A stretch of 64,000 nucleotides of DNA from Azolla caroliniana. Its lineage: Eukaryota > Polypodiophyta. A program made the translations under genes and the position numbers. The stretch lies in contig JBHGNT010000011.1 in assembly GCA_043228905.1 (NCBI GenBank), forward strand, positions 15,500,001 to 15,564,000. Reading direction: 5' to 3'. Each line of letters begins with the position of its first letter. The stretch's first letter is position 1. Under the pieces are notes generated by a model. It was not told where the DNA came from, did no database searches, and saw only the letters and a list, made by a program, of their open reading frames with translations. Positions 45,356-56,923 of the stretch are shown here, piece by piece.

Positions 45356-48300
45356 ATGGAGGTCAGTGGAAACCTAGGAGAAGAAACGGATTCGGTTGAA
45401 CAAATGGTTAAAAAATCCTTTCTCTTTTCTGGTTCTAATAAATGATTTTTTCTTTGTGATGAGAGATTTTATTCTGAACCAGTAAATGAAATGATACATG
45501 ATTTATATTTATTTCTCATGTGTTTTCAACAGATATATGGAGATGTGTGCCACAGGCTTGCAATGTTGGTCCAAAGAATCATGGAGTTTATCCCTGTATT
45601 TGAAGCTCTTCGGCCACCAAAGTCTGGCATGCAAGCTCTATGTGGAGTACATTGGGCTATAGATAGAGCAAAGTTGTTTCTTCAGAGAACTGCCAATTCT
45701 AGCAAACTTTACCTGGTAACAGCGTCTAGCTTCCTTTTCCTGTCAATATGTAGGGCAGAACACCAATATAACCCTAATTTTGTTACAAATTACCAGAACA
45801 ACCCTACCTTCTGTAAACAATGTACCAGAATATCCCTAACATCCACCAGAACAGTCTAAGAATGTTTTAAATTACATGAATACCCTAAAGTTCCTATTGC
45901 CTTTCTTAATGAGTCCACTAAATAATCAACATAATTTGTTGATAGTAATCAAAGCAAGCATGAGAACCCATAATACTAATAATCTAATTTTGAATAGGGA
46001 ATGAGAAACCATACCCATGACTAAAGTTCATAATTCTCCAATTATTTCTAATTAGAGAATCAGAGGCTATAATCAAGATGCATAAAATTCTGCTTTTAAT
46101 TAGGGAATGAAAGCTTATACTTAGCTATCCTAATAATCCAATCATTCGTGCTAATATTTTATTAAAAATTAGGGGTATTTCGGTAAATTCTAAAACAATT
46201 TGGGGGTATCCTTGTCAGTTTTTAAAGCACAGGCTCTGAATATGTTGAACTTTAGTGGTGAAATCCTTTCGTCCCAAAATTGTCCCTGGTATATATTAGA
46301 ATAGCTTTTTGAAGTATTATGTAGTACATGGTAGTTGAAGAGCTTGTGTAAGGTTTTGATCCTATCTTTCCTTGAAGGCAATCACCCATGATTCTGTCAC
46401 ATCCAAATTCGAGAAAGTTAAAGAGACACTGGACCAAAGCTTGAGAAGGCTGGAATCAAGTGTTCCTGATGACCTTGCTCAGCAGGTATTCACTGAAGTT
46501 AAAGGTGGAAATTGAATCCAAGATAAGAAAGGAAATGTTATACATAGTAGAGCTTCATGCTGTTTGGTGTTCTTTCCATGAAAACAAATATTTTCTGTTC
46601 ATTTTCTGCAGATAAGTGCCTTTATTAGTGACTTGAAGATGATAGTTCTTCAGCCAGATTCATCAGATCAAGAGGCAGGCAATGAGATAGTTGCACTTTT
46701 GCAGAAAGAGAAAGAAGCACCTGGTTTTAATGCATCAACAGAACTAGATGTTTTCGACAAAGTGATATGGAAGCTAGGTATGAAAACAGCCAAGACACTC
46801 ATTGCTGAGAAGAAAGCTCTGAGAAAACTGCTTGAAAAAACACGTAAAGAGGAAGACAAGAAGAAAGAGCTGATAGTTCTTTACCTACTGCACCTTCTCC
46901 GCAAGTATACTAAAGCACAGAATCTCACGAGTACAGACGAGAGCTTGATTGTAGACACAATGAGCTCTTGTCCTCCATCACCTTCAGAAAGGGGTTCTGA
47001 AGCCAGTACTAGTGGGCAAGATAGCGACTTTAGCTCAGAGCTTTGTTGCTCTGAATTCCATCACAAAAGAATTGTGAACAATGGAAATAAGGAAGGATTG
47101 AGTTGTTTACGACTTTCTTCAGTACCACCAGAGGAATTTCGATGCCCTATCTCCTTACAACTAATGTCAGATCCAGTCATCATATCCTCTGGACAAACCT
47201 ATGAGAGAGTTTGCATAGAGAAATGGTTTGAAGAGGGTCATGATACATGCCCAAAAACTCAGCAAAAGCTCACCCATCTTGATGTTACTCCCAATTATTG
47301 TGTGAAAGCTCTGATTATGAGTTGGTGCGAGAGACATTCAGTACCTATCCCTACACCTCCATCACCCCCGCCATCTGTAACAGATTGGAGGTATAATAGA
47401 TTCTCTCTATCGGCCCCGACGAAGTCCAATAATACTTCTCATTGTGAACGAGCTTCTCCAGAGAATGATGGGATATTCACTATGGCTCCTAGATTTGGCA
47501 TAGTTGGAAATGATGAATCTTCTGTTATAGCCACTGATGAGTCGATCGGAGGGAGTTACTCTAGCCCACGAGGAGGTATGTTAAGGACAAATAGCATTCA
47601 GGAATCTGTATCCTTGTTATCTTCTTCTACTTCTATAGCAATGAAACACAGAGGTGCAGAGGAGATTCGGTTTCTAACAAAAGATGATGCCAATGCTAGA
47701 ATCTATATTAGTGAATCTGGTTCTATTCCAGCTTTAGTAGGATTCTTGAGGGACACAACTAAAGCTGGAGATGAGGATGCCCAAACAACAGCATGTTTTG
47801 CATTGTTAAATGTGGCCATAAACAATCAAAGGTATATCAAAATTTTCAGTAGATTTTTGGGAAACAACAAAATACTGAAATTCCCTTCAAAATTTACCAG
47901 AATATGTTCTATTAGTACAAAATTTACTATTCCATAGGGGTATTCTAGTAAATATCTGAAAGTAAGGGGTACTTTGGTGTTTTGCTCTTGTTGTTTTTCA
48001 TTGCATAAGCTAGCTTGCCACAAACATTCTGCCCTGATAATGTTTGTTTCATCATCGTATAACTAATGAGTGTTTTTTTCCGAATAATGTTGGACAGAAA
48101 CAAAGCCGAGATAATAGAGGCAGGTGCTCTTCCATTACTATTAGCTCTGCTTGGTCCCGAAACTTCTTTACATGTAAGGGAAGCTGCCATTGTTGTGTTG
48201 CTTACCACATCATGTTTGGATGAGAATAAGGCAGCCATTGGTTCATCTGGAGCTGTACAATTCTTGGTAAACCATCTTGAAAATGGCTCCTCTCAAGGAG

Positions 48301-48875
48301 TGAAGGATGCCCTCACTACCTTATTCAATCTAAGTATTTTTTCAGGAAATCATCTGTGTATATTAAGAGATGGTGCGATCCCCAAGCTCTTCCATTTATT
48401 GAGCTTAGGAGATGTTGAATTGATAGAGAAATGCATCACTATAATGTATAACTTGGCTTCTATAGAGGAAGGGAGGTCAGCCATTGTTGAGGAGGATGGT
48501 GGCATATCTACTTTAGTCGAGTTTTTGGATAGTGGATCATCAAAGGAGAAAGAAATTGTTGCCAGTATTCTACTAGTGATTTCTACCAGTAATCATGAAC
48601 ATAGCCAAGTGATACTAAGGGAAGGAGTCATTCCATCACTCGTGATGTTATCAGTAAATGGAAGCCCTAGGGGTAAAGACAAAGCTCTCAAACTATTACA
48701 ACATTTTCGAGAAGCGAGACAAAGAGAAGTGATGTGGAATGCTACTAATGCTAATGCATCATTGCATACAAAATCTTTGAAAGAAGGACACAGCAAGCCA
48801 GAGAGAAGTTTTTTTAGAAGGACAACATTTGGGTTGTTTAGGAAATCCAAGTCCTTTACCTTCTATCATTGTTGA
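45356..48875 (+). CDS. U-box / ARM-repeat E3 ubiquitin ligase, PUB5/PUB6/PUB7/PUB45 type
   Basis: A plant U-box E3 that recruits a ubiquitin-loaded E2 through its U-box and binds targets through armadillo repeats. Exons: about 45356-45405 (first donor uncertain), 45533-45717, 46378-46485, 46612-47831 and 48098-48875; the frame is continuous from exon 2. The N-terminal UND region (from YGDVCHRLAMLVQRIMEF) leads into a Ser-rich linker. The U-box begins PPEEFRCPISLQLMSDPVII and continues SGQTYERVCIEKWF, CPKTQQKL and TPNYCVKALI. After a low-complexity linker, ARM repeats run from IRFLTKDDANARIYI to about IPSLVMLSVNGSPRGKDKAL. The C-terminus, FRKSKSFTFYHC, is typical of this PUB clade. Length and domain order suggest a complete gene. 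I cannot separate the four Arabidopsis paralogues by eye. Confidence 0.9.
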
Positions 48876-50608
48876 TTGTAACTATACTCTTGATATTTTA
48901 CTGTTGGTGGCCAATCCTCTTTGTATATATGCCATTTCTTTTGATGTTTTATTTTCTCTGCAACTTGAGAGCATAGCCACTGGGAATGACCAGTTTTTCA
49001 CCCTTTGATTTTTCTTTTCCTATCTCGTTTCCATGTGTGTATTTTGATCTGAAAACTGCATCCTATGTAACTATGCTCAACAAGAGTTGTCAGTTAGTTA
49101 CCCGTGGGTTGCATTATCTCTCAAATGTACATAAAAAAGCCTTATTTGAGAGATTGTGAGATTTGTACTATGGAAATTCCATGTAACAAAAGTTTCAAAA
49201 ACGCCACACATTTTGTAATTATGTATCCTCTTTAAGAAAGTGGCATAGAATAAGGACATACTGAAAACAACGTTTTTTTAGTAACACTTTTATTACTAGT
49301 CGATTAAACACTAAAGAGCTTAAAATCACTCCAAGCAAACATTGTAAATTTGCAATGTGATGTCTCTAAGTTGCAGACAATCAAATAGAGATTGCCTAAG
49401 GGATTGTTTAAAGAAGCTAACTTCATGTAGTTGGATTCAATCAAAGACCTTATTACTGTGGGCTGTCCAAATGGTCTAGAGTGCCCAAAATCGTGTCCAT
49501 TGGAGAAAATAGGCATTGTTGGATTCGATGCACGGATTTTAGCCAAATAGCTAAAAGTGTTTCCCAAACCTTCGGCTAGGAAATTTGTGATAAAGAGACA
49601 CACTTCACCTTAACCTTCATACAAATGTTATAGTGAATGAGCTAGTCCATAATAAGCGTGGGATCGTTTCCAATCATCCAACACATCTTGCACAATGCAG
49701 TGAGGCTATCAATCTCTTTTGAAGATTAGACCCAATCGGGAGCACCCCAATAGACATATCCATAGGAATACAAGCTGTGTAAATGGAAGACCAGAGCTCC
49801 ATAAGCTTGTAAACCTGTTTTTCCACCATTACTTTGTTTTGTGCAGGTTCCATAATGCATTTGCATGTTCGTGAAACCACGAGACAAGTTGCAACAACAT
49901 ATACACTAATTGTTTTAACGATTCCAAAATAATATTTTGCACAATTACCAAGCCAATCTTTGCCATATGATCGAATTTAGACTCAAGAGTTGAGACTTTG
50001 TTTTCCATCTCAATAGAGGAGTCTGAAGAGAGGAGCACTCAATTGGTAATGAATTACCACATCGCTTACTCACTAACAATTACTAGACGAGATGACACTC
50101 CATACCTCAAATACACGGGAGAGGTTATTGTCTTCGATCGACACAAATGCACGTGCATGAAATGCCAGCTCACATGCCTATATGTCATGGATTGATCCGT
50201 GAGCATTATGGGAATTATGCTCGGATACACAAAGTTCGACCCTTGATGGCGGGGCGAGACGGGGGTAATTGTTTGTTATTGGAATTTGGTGCCGTAGTAT
50301 ATATATATATATATATATGGGAAAACAAATGTGTGTATGAGAGAGCCAACAGGCAGGACAAAAGCCAGCAGGCAGAGAGTGTCCGCGCCAAGTGTGAAAC
50401 CAATCCCATCGAAGAACGAATAATGTATATGTATAACAGTACTGTATATGTATAATGTAATGAAATCTACACACCCAAATTAGCGCATACAAAAATTTCC
50501 CCCTTCAAAACGACTGTCTATCTCTCTCTTCTTCAACGTCTCTCTCTCTCTCTCTCTGAATTATTTCTTCTTCCTCGTCTTCTCTCATCGTCACAGGCAT
50601 CTTCTTCC
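48876..50608. other. Intergenic region
   Basis: It holds the PUB 3' UTR and, from about 49300 to 50050, non-coding or decayed sequence with a minus-strand 99-residue frame (49603-49304) I cannot assign. A TA microsatellite is at about 50300-50318 and a CT microsatellite at about 50520-50558, just before the next gene. No supportable gene. Confidence 0.55.
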
Positions 50609-52603
50609 ATGGCGCTGCGATCCACTCGGCTTCGTCCCCTCCAAGATGAAAATGTACCAAATTCTCTACTCTCTGGTATGTCTTCATCCCCATGCCTGCT
50701 CCATTTCCCACGGTTTTCTTCAGGTGTGTTTTGTTTTTGTCTTCCGCGGTTGTTCTCCTTCAGATTCTGAACTTCCATGTAGGCTCTTTTTTCGTGGAAA
50801 TATGCGTTTGAGAATTCGTTTGAAAGCCAAGTTTTGGCAAATGTCAATTCATTCACAACAAGTATAGACTGTTATCGTCCGTGTACATTTGTACGCGAAA
50901 GAGGACGACGAAATATGTCTTTAATCATGAAGGAAAACTTTTCTTTTTTATTTCAAAAACTTTTGAGAACCAATATTGAAGAGGTTTGAACCAAGATTTC
51001 TCACAGTTTTTATGCTAATTTTTTTTCTTTCCGAAAAGTGTTTATGATCTGTAAGCTGTATATATATCTCCTTAAACGAATACTTTGACGGATAGTTTAC
51101 TTTTTTTTCAAGATTAATCAGCCAACGCACGCCTGCGTCAATTTAAACAGTTCGAAAGGAATGTCTTTTTTGTTGAGTTCTTCATCAGATTCCAAACACA
51201 GGTTTTCCTGTATTAGAGTGTTTCCGAAGAGTGTTTATGATCTGAACGCTGTATCTAAATCTCTTTAAACCAAAACTTTAACGGATAGTTTTCTTCGTTT
51301 TCGAGATTAATCAGCCAACGCATACCTGCGTAAATTTAAACAATTCGAAAGAAATGTCTTTTATATTCAGTTCCTCATCAGATTCCACACACATGTTTTC
51401 CTGGATTAGAGCTCGTAAAATATATGATTTATCACGGAATACAGTTTGCTCTATCTTAGAAGGCCTATTATGGTGCTCTAGATCTGAATTTAACTTGTGT
51501 CTTTCTTGATATCAGGAAAGAATCCCCTTAACGAACGAAAAGGTCTCCAGCAACAGCAAGGTCTTGTGGAAAGAAAAAAACTCTCTAACATCACCAATCA
51601 TGTCCCAACCCAAGCAAAGTTGTCTGGGAAAGCTTCTGTGGAGAAGGAGAGCTTCTCCATTAGAGCAGATTCTCAGAAGTCATCACGTCCTCCCCTCAAG
51701 AGCATCAGTAGTAATACCGCTTCTAAGCATGTCGATGAGACAATATGCAAAGCCACTTCCAAGCAGAAAGCCGAAGGAAAGACTCAGAACCTCGCCTTTC
51801 ATCTCCCACCTCGGTCCAAACTCAATCTGACAGAGGAAATGAAGAAGAACGCTGCTCTGTGGGCTGCAGAAGGAATTGAAAGCTTGCATGTCAGTGGAGA
51901 TGATATGGAAATGCTTCATAAGAAAGCGAGGGATGAAGGTATGTCTCATGATACATTCTAGAGTGATCTTGTAGGTTTTAGTTAAGAGCTTATAAGACGA
52001 ATACTCTTATCAAGCAGTTATGTAAGTGGCCATGGTTAAATGTATTGCTGTTATTTATTTTTCAGAAATAGCCAAGAGAGTCGAAATGACTAGGAACTAT
52101 CGAAGTTGCATTCCTTTCCCACGTGTATCTGCTCCTCATTCTGTGAGTTATATTTTATTTGCATGTTCGTGTCAAAATGTTGATGCTTCTGAGTTTTTCT
52201 TCATTCAATGAAGTATATTGTACCTCATTGTTTCCACGCTATTTCAAGATATTGAATTTTTCTTTTCAGTTCCCTTGGAAGCCTTTGGATGTCCTTGAAC
52301 CAGACATATTAAACGATCTTGATGATGACACGTGTGCTGATTTGAGAGGTAAATTACCACTTGAGTTTTGTCATGTTCTCATCTTTCTTTCTTGTTTATA
52401 CTTTAGATCTTGTGGTGCATTCAGTGAATTATTATTGTTGGATAGCATTATGACTAACAGTGTGTTCGATGTTCTGCACAGATATGGATGCTGACATGCA
52501 CATTAATGATGGATTATCGGGTTATATCGAATATTTTTCCGTTTGTTCACCCCCCAGGTTTACAGAAGGATGGCCTCAGATCAATGAGCACGTACAAAAC
52601 TAA
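50609..52603 (+). CDS. PATRONUS/RSS1-like protein (plant securin family)
   Basis: Five exons: 50609-50675, 51516-51938, 52066-52142, 52270-52348 and 52482-52603. All are GT-AG with agreeing phases; the product is about 255 residues. The N-terminus LRPLQDENVPN contains a DEN box, and RKKLSNITN (about residue 43) matches a destruction box of the RxxL...N kind. Both motifs at this spacing are the signature of PATRONUS1/2 and rice RSS1, APC/C substrates that protect cohesion as the plant securin. The middle is Ser/Lys-rich and likely disordered. A conserved-looking stretch, MKKNAALWAAEGIESLHVSG..., leads to an acidic tail (PDILNDLDDD). The family call rests on short motifs, so a different APC/C target is possible. 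Confidence 0.7.
51031..51415. repeat. Two-copy 193-bp tandem repeat in PATRONUS-like intron 1
   Basis: CCGAA(A/G)AGTGTTTATGATCT starts at 51031 and again at 51224. Both copies continue through GACGGATAGTTT or AACGGATAGTTT, AGATTAATCAGCCAACGCA and TTCATCAGATTCCA or CTCATCAGATTCCA. Confidence 0.85.
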
Positions 52604-53668
52604 AAAGAACAGGGAGGAACGATTAGTTGATAATGATATGTGATGATTGATAATCATACTTCAACTTTAGTTTGGATTGAATCAGAATGGTATCATAACT
52701 TGTTTGACTGATGCTCAGGATACAAGTTCTAGGTTTACTATTTGTAAAGACATACAACTTTAGTTTGGATTGAATGGTATCATAACTTGTTTGAATGATG
52801 CTCGGGATACAAGTTCTAGGTTTACTATTTGTAAAGACATACAACTTTAGTTTGGATTGAATGGTATCATAACTTGTTTGAATGATGCTCAAGATACAAG
52901 TTCTAGGTGTACTATTTGTAAAGTAATACATACCACATGCAGACATTGTTAAGATGTTTTTTGTTTGCATTAGTTATGTGATGAAACTCTTAAAATTCAT
53001 TAAGGGTCACCTGTCTGACCTAGAAAGACTGGCATGTTTATCTCTATATGTAGAACAAATAGACACTCCATATCCTTGGAACTATCTATAAACGCACCTG
53101 TATGCACCAAACCACTGGCATGTATCTATATGTAGAAACAAACAGAGACTCCATATAAAGCTAATTGAAGTAGATTTTGAATTGAGAAAGCTGACCTTCA
53201 CTATTTCATGATTAAACACTCTTGAATCGAAGTGAAATAGAATATAAATAAATATTATACTTTATTAATGATTGCAGTGTCACATCAGATTAGTAAATAA
53301 AATGTTAATGGTATCGTTAACTGGCAATAGACACATAGTGTTTGTTTGATAGCAAATATATATTTTTCTCACAAAAAACATTGCCATGAATGAGGTTTCA
53401 AGGATGGAATTGTTGAAAATGAAACAAAAACAAAGTATATGTATTATTAAGAAAAAACCACTAGTCTGGTAACACCTTTAGCGTATGCTATATTGGAAAA
53501 ATATACACTTGCAACTCTCACAGATTGCGTTACTGGAAAAACATACAAAATTTACCATATTATTATTCCTGGGATGTGGCACTGAATACGCATGCATCAC
53601 CTCAACCTAGTGTTCACACCTACAAACCTTTTGATTACTAGGAATGACCTCAATATGGATTTATGCGA
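52604..53668. other. Intergenic region with an 87-bp tandem array
   Basis: The array (52662-52925) has three units beginning CAACTTTAGTTTGGATTGAA at 52662, 52755 and 52842. Each contains GGTATCATAACTTGTTTGA and GATACAAGTTCTAGGT; the first unit has a 6-bp insertion. The remainder to the hydrolase stop shows two similar AAACAAA/AACAAATAGA.ACTCCATAT-type pieces (about 53050-53155) and nothing coding. Confidence 0.75.
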
Positions 53669-56600
53669 TTAGCCACCCACATGAGATTCTTGAAAATCCA
53701 ATTCCAAAAGAGTTCTGAGGGAGTACTCAGGGAACCCTTCTCGTTGCTTAATGAAATGACCCTCTCCCTTCAGCTCATGATAATCAATCCATGGTAAGCA
53801 CCTATGGACAACTCGCTGAAGTACAACAGGTACAAGGTAGTCTTCATCTCCTTGCCATATATGCACACGACCTGGCCGTGAAGAAAACGGATTCTCAATA
53901 TCACATGGGTCGAAAACCCAGTCCCCAAACATTGTTGTCACATCTCTGCATAGGGATTCTCCAATTCCTTGTTTGGTTCCTTCATCAAACTAAAACTCAA
54001 ACATTGTAATATTAGGAACCTCAATCGTGGTCACTCATCATATTTCAGACATTTTGTATCATTAGTTGTGCAATGTAGATTACCTCTAATTACATTTTGA
54101 TATCTAATAGCTACCTATCTTATCTGAATAAAGCAATAGAGATCCTTAAAACTGCAAGCACGAGTGAGATGAAGAAATTACCTCGGCTAATTTCTCTGGG
54201 GGCCAATTACTTATAGCTCGTAGTACTTCTCTATCTGATGCATTCACAACTTCTGGCCTGAGCTGTAAACCATTAGCTTTGGGTATCCAAGGATGGGTCA
54301 AGAATAGGTAAGTGAGGCTCGGCACATAATGCACGACTCGCAAGAAAACACGATCCATCAGTGTCTGAGTTCTAAAAGCGTTCTTAAACTCATCTTTACT
54401 GACACACTTCCACCAAAAGTTGGTAACTGGCACCATCATCCCCACTCCAGCTAGCCTATTTAAAATAACAATCCAGGTTCTCTTATGTAAAACAAATAGA
54501 TCACAATAAATGGGTAGTACATGATACATATTTCAGCGAAAACATGAGACTAAAGAGATATTCCAGAGTAATAAGATGCTCGCCCTATGTGGTACTTGAA
54601 CTTTACAATAACAAGAAGCTCAACATGAACACTAGCTCTCACAAATATCTTACTTCTCTTCAGCATATATACATACTATCAATACCAACTCATTTATGTG
54701 ATACTTAACTTCAACGATAAAAAGAGGCTCAGCATATCTACTAAGTAACAATAGCAAATAGCAAGAGGATTTCTCTCAATAACAAGAAGCTCAACATGAA
54801 CACTAGCTCTCACAAATATCTTACTTCTCTTCAGCATATATACATACTATCAATACCAACTCATTTATGTGATACTTAACTTCAACGATAAGAAGAGGCT
54901 CAGCATATCTACTAAGTAACAATAGCAAATAGCAAGAGGATTTCTCTCACATATGTTGTGCTTTAGCTTTAACAATAACAAGAGGTATGAGATATACACC
55001 AAATTAGCAAGGGACTCACCTTTCTGGTATGTATTTCAAGCAGCTCCACCCTGAATATCCACCAATTGATTCTGTTAAGAGGTAAAAAGTATCTCCAAAC
55101 CCAAGAAGATCTGCGATTTGCTCTATGTCACGAGCCTCACTTTCTAGACCTCTTCCTGGATTGGGATCACTCTGTCCATACCCAGCTCTGTCAAAGCTCA
55201 ACACATGGATAGAATGCTTTTGGAGGAATTCCTGGAAACGAGCAGTGTAAAGAATGTACCCCTCATCTTTTTGCCTATTTACCAGTATGGCTCTTAGTTT
55301 TATATAGTTATTGCAATATCCTTCTGTTAGCAATATGTTTTTTTAATCAACACATAATTCAAATCAGTTAGTCACTAATTACATAACTGAGTTAGCTTGC
55401 CCCCTAAATAGAGATTGCTTCCCAATCGATCAATAGCCTGAACAGACTAACTAATTAATCAGCCTATTAGGCACTAATTATGAGCAAAAGTAACTTGCCT
55501 AATTAAAACCAAACATAACTTTACTTAAATTTTATAGATATTTAGGTAGTCAAAGGATGTAGGAAAAAAATGCAACAATCAAATACCTACTGGCAATAAA
55601 ATCAACCAAATAAAAAGAATGCCTTGAACAGACACAGACCTGAGGGAAGTCTGGAACCTGAAGACGACTTCCATTGAATCCGTGCACGAAGATGACTTTG
55701 TATTGTGCTATTTCGCGAGGAATAGTACCAGTTTCTTTATACGCAATGTGGCGTCCATCCTTCAGCTTTATTCGAGATGCAGTGATGATTGGGCCATCAG
55801 GAGATCCACAGATCTTTGGAGGAGGAGGTTTTATCGATCTATGTATTGACCTATACAGAGATCTATGAAGCCATATTGTGAATATCCCCGCACCTGCTAC
55901 TACCACTAGCCCTATAACTGCACAATGTGGGAAAAGGATGTTTCAAGGAAGCATGTGATGACTTGATCATTATGCGAATTTCTACCAAGGAACCTATTTT
56001 ATTACAAGTTGCTACAACATCAAAAATTACAAAAGCTTGATGATTCCTTCATTACAATATTACAGTAAAGAAGTTTATTAATCAGTGCAAATTTTCTGGA
56101 GAAAGCTTGCTCTTATTTGAGTAGTGCATGAAAAAAGGAAGTTTGCCTGTTAAGAGAGTTCTTCTGAAAACATCAGTAGTAAACATGTATTAAACGTGAA
56201 TGAAATATACGCATGCATGGTGAAATAAAATAAGCTTTGATTCTCACAAGTTATTAGCTAAGGATGGAGAAAATGAAGCTGAATTCCACAAAAAAACATA
56301 ACAAAGGAACAGGTAGAAAGCAACGTATAAGTGTAATTATGGGGAAAATGAAGCTAAAATTGTAGAAGACAATGAATTTCATACATCTTCATTTCTGAGA
56401 GAGTTTCCGATAATCTAAGGTTAAAGAAATTTTGAGGCTTAAATGATCATATCACACAGAAAAGCATTGGATCTTCAATAAGAAAAGCTTTAAGACCAGA
56501 AACACATAAAAAGAAACTAAAAAATAAATAGAAACAAAGAATAAACAAAAGGTTTAATCTGTATTTTTACGCACCATTAAAGGCTGGTTGACGAGGGAAG

Positions 56601-56793
56601 TTAAAATGACGTCAATTATATTACATAGACCTACAAAGATTTTAAAAAGATTACTAGAGGTAAACAAGAAAGTCTGCTCACAGATGGAAAAAGAGAAATT
56701 AAGAGAAACTAGAGACTTACGCCTTTGTTTTCGAAACCTTCGGGACTGAATTGAGCTAATAATAATATGATATCTGGATATATTCAAAGCCAT
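53669..56793 (-). CDS. Alpha/beta hydrolase superfamily protein
   Basis: Five minus-strand exons: 56793-56721, 55917-55640, 55231-55020, 54455-54182 and 53989-53669; total 385 residues, all phases consistent. A hydrophobic stretch near residues 23-40 (LIGLVVVAGAGIFTIWL) predicts an N-terminal membrane anchor. The fold follows: GRHIAYKETG, VIFVHGFNGS (oxyanion-loop HG), FDRAGYGQSDPNPGR, a nucleophile region YLLTESIGGYSGWSCLKYIPER, then GDEDYLVP (acid) and KGEGHF (catalytic His). The usual G-x-S-x-G elbow reads T-E-S-I-G, so the first Gly is replaced while Ser, Asp and His remain. Close plant relatives are annotated only as alpha/beta hydrolases; the substrate is unknown. Confidence 0.9.
54607..54950. 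repeat. 171-bp tandem duplication in a hydrolase intron
   Basis: AATAACAAGAAGCTCAACAT starts at 54607 and at 54778. The copies are nearly identical; the clearest difference is AAAAAGAGG versus AAGAAGAGG. A third partial AATAACAAGAGG follows near 54971. Confidence 0.92.
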
Positions 56794-56880
56794 TATATCA
56801 CACACAAATGAGAATGAAGGGTCTACATGAAGGAAAGAGTTGAAGGAAGGGATATGGAGAGAACGAAAGAAGAGAAACTG

Positions 56881-56923
<43 letters not shown>

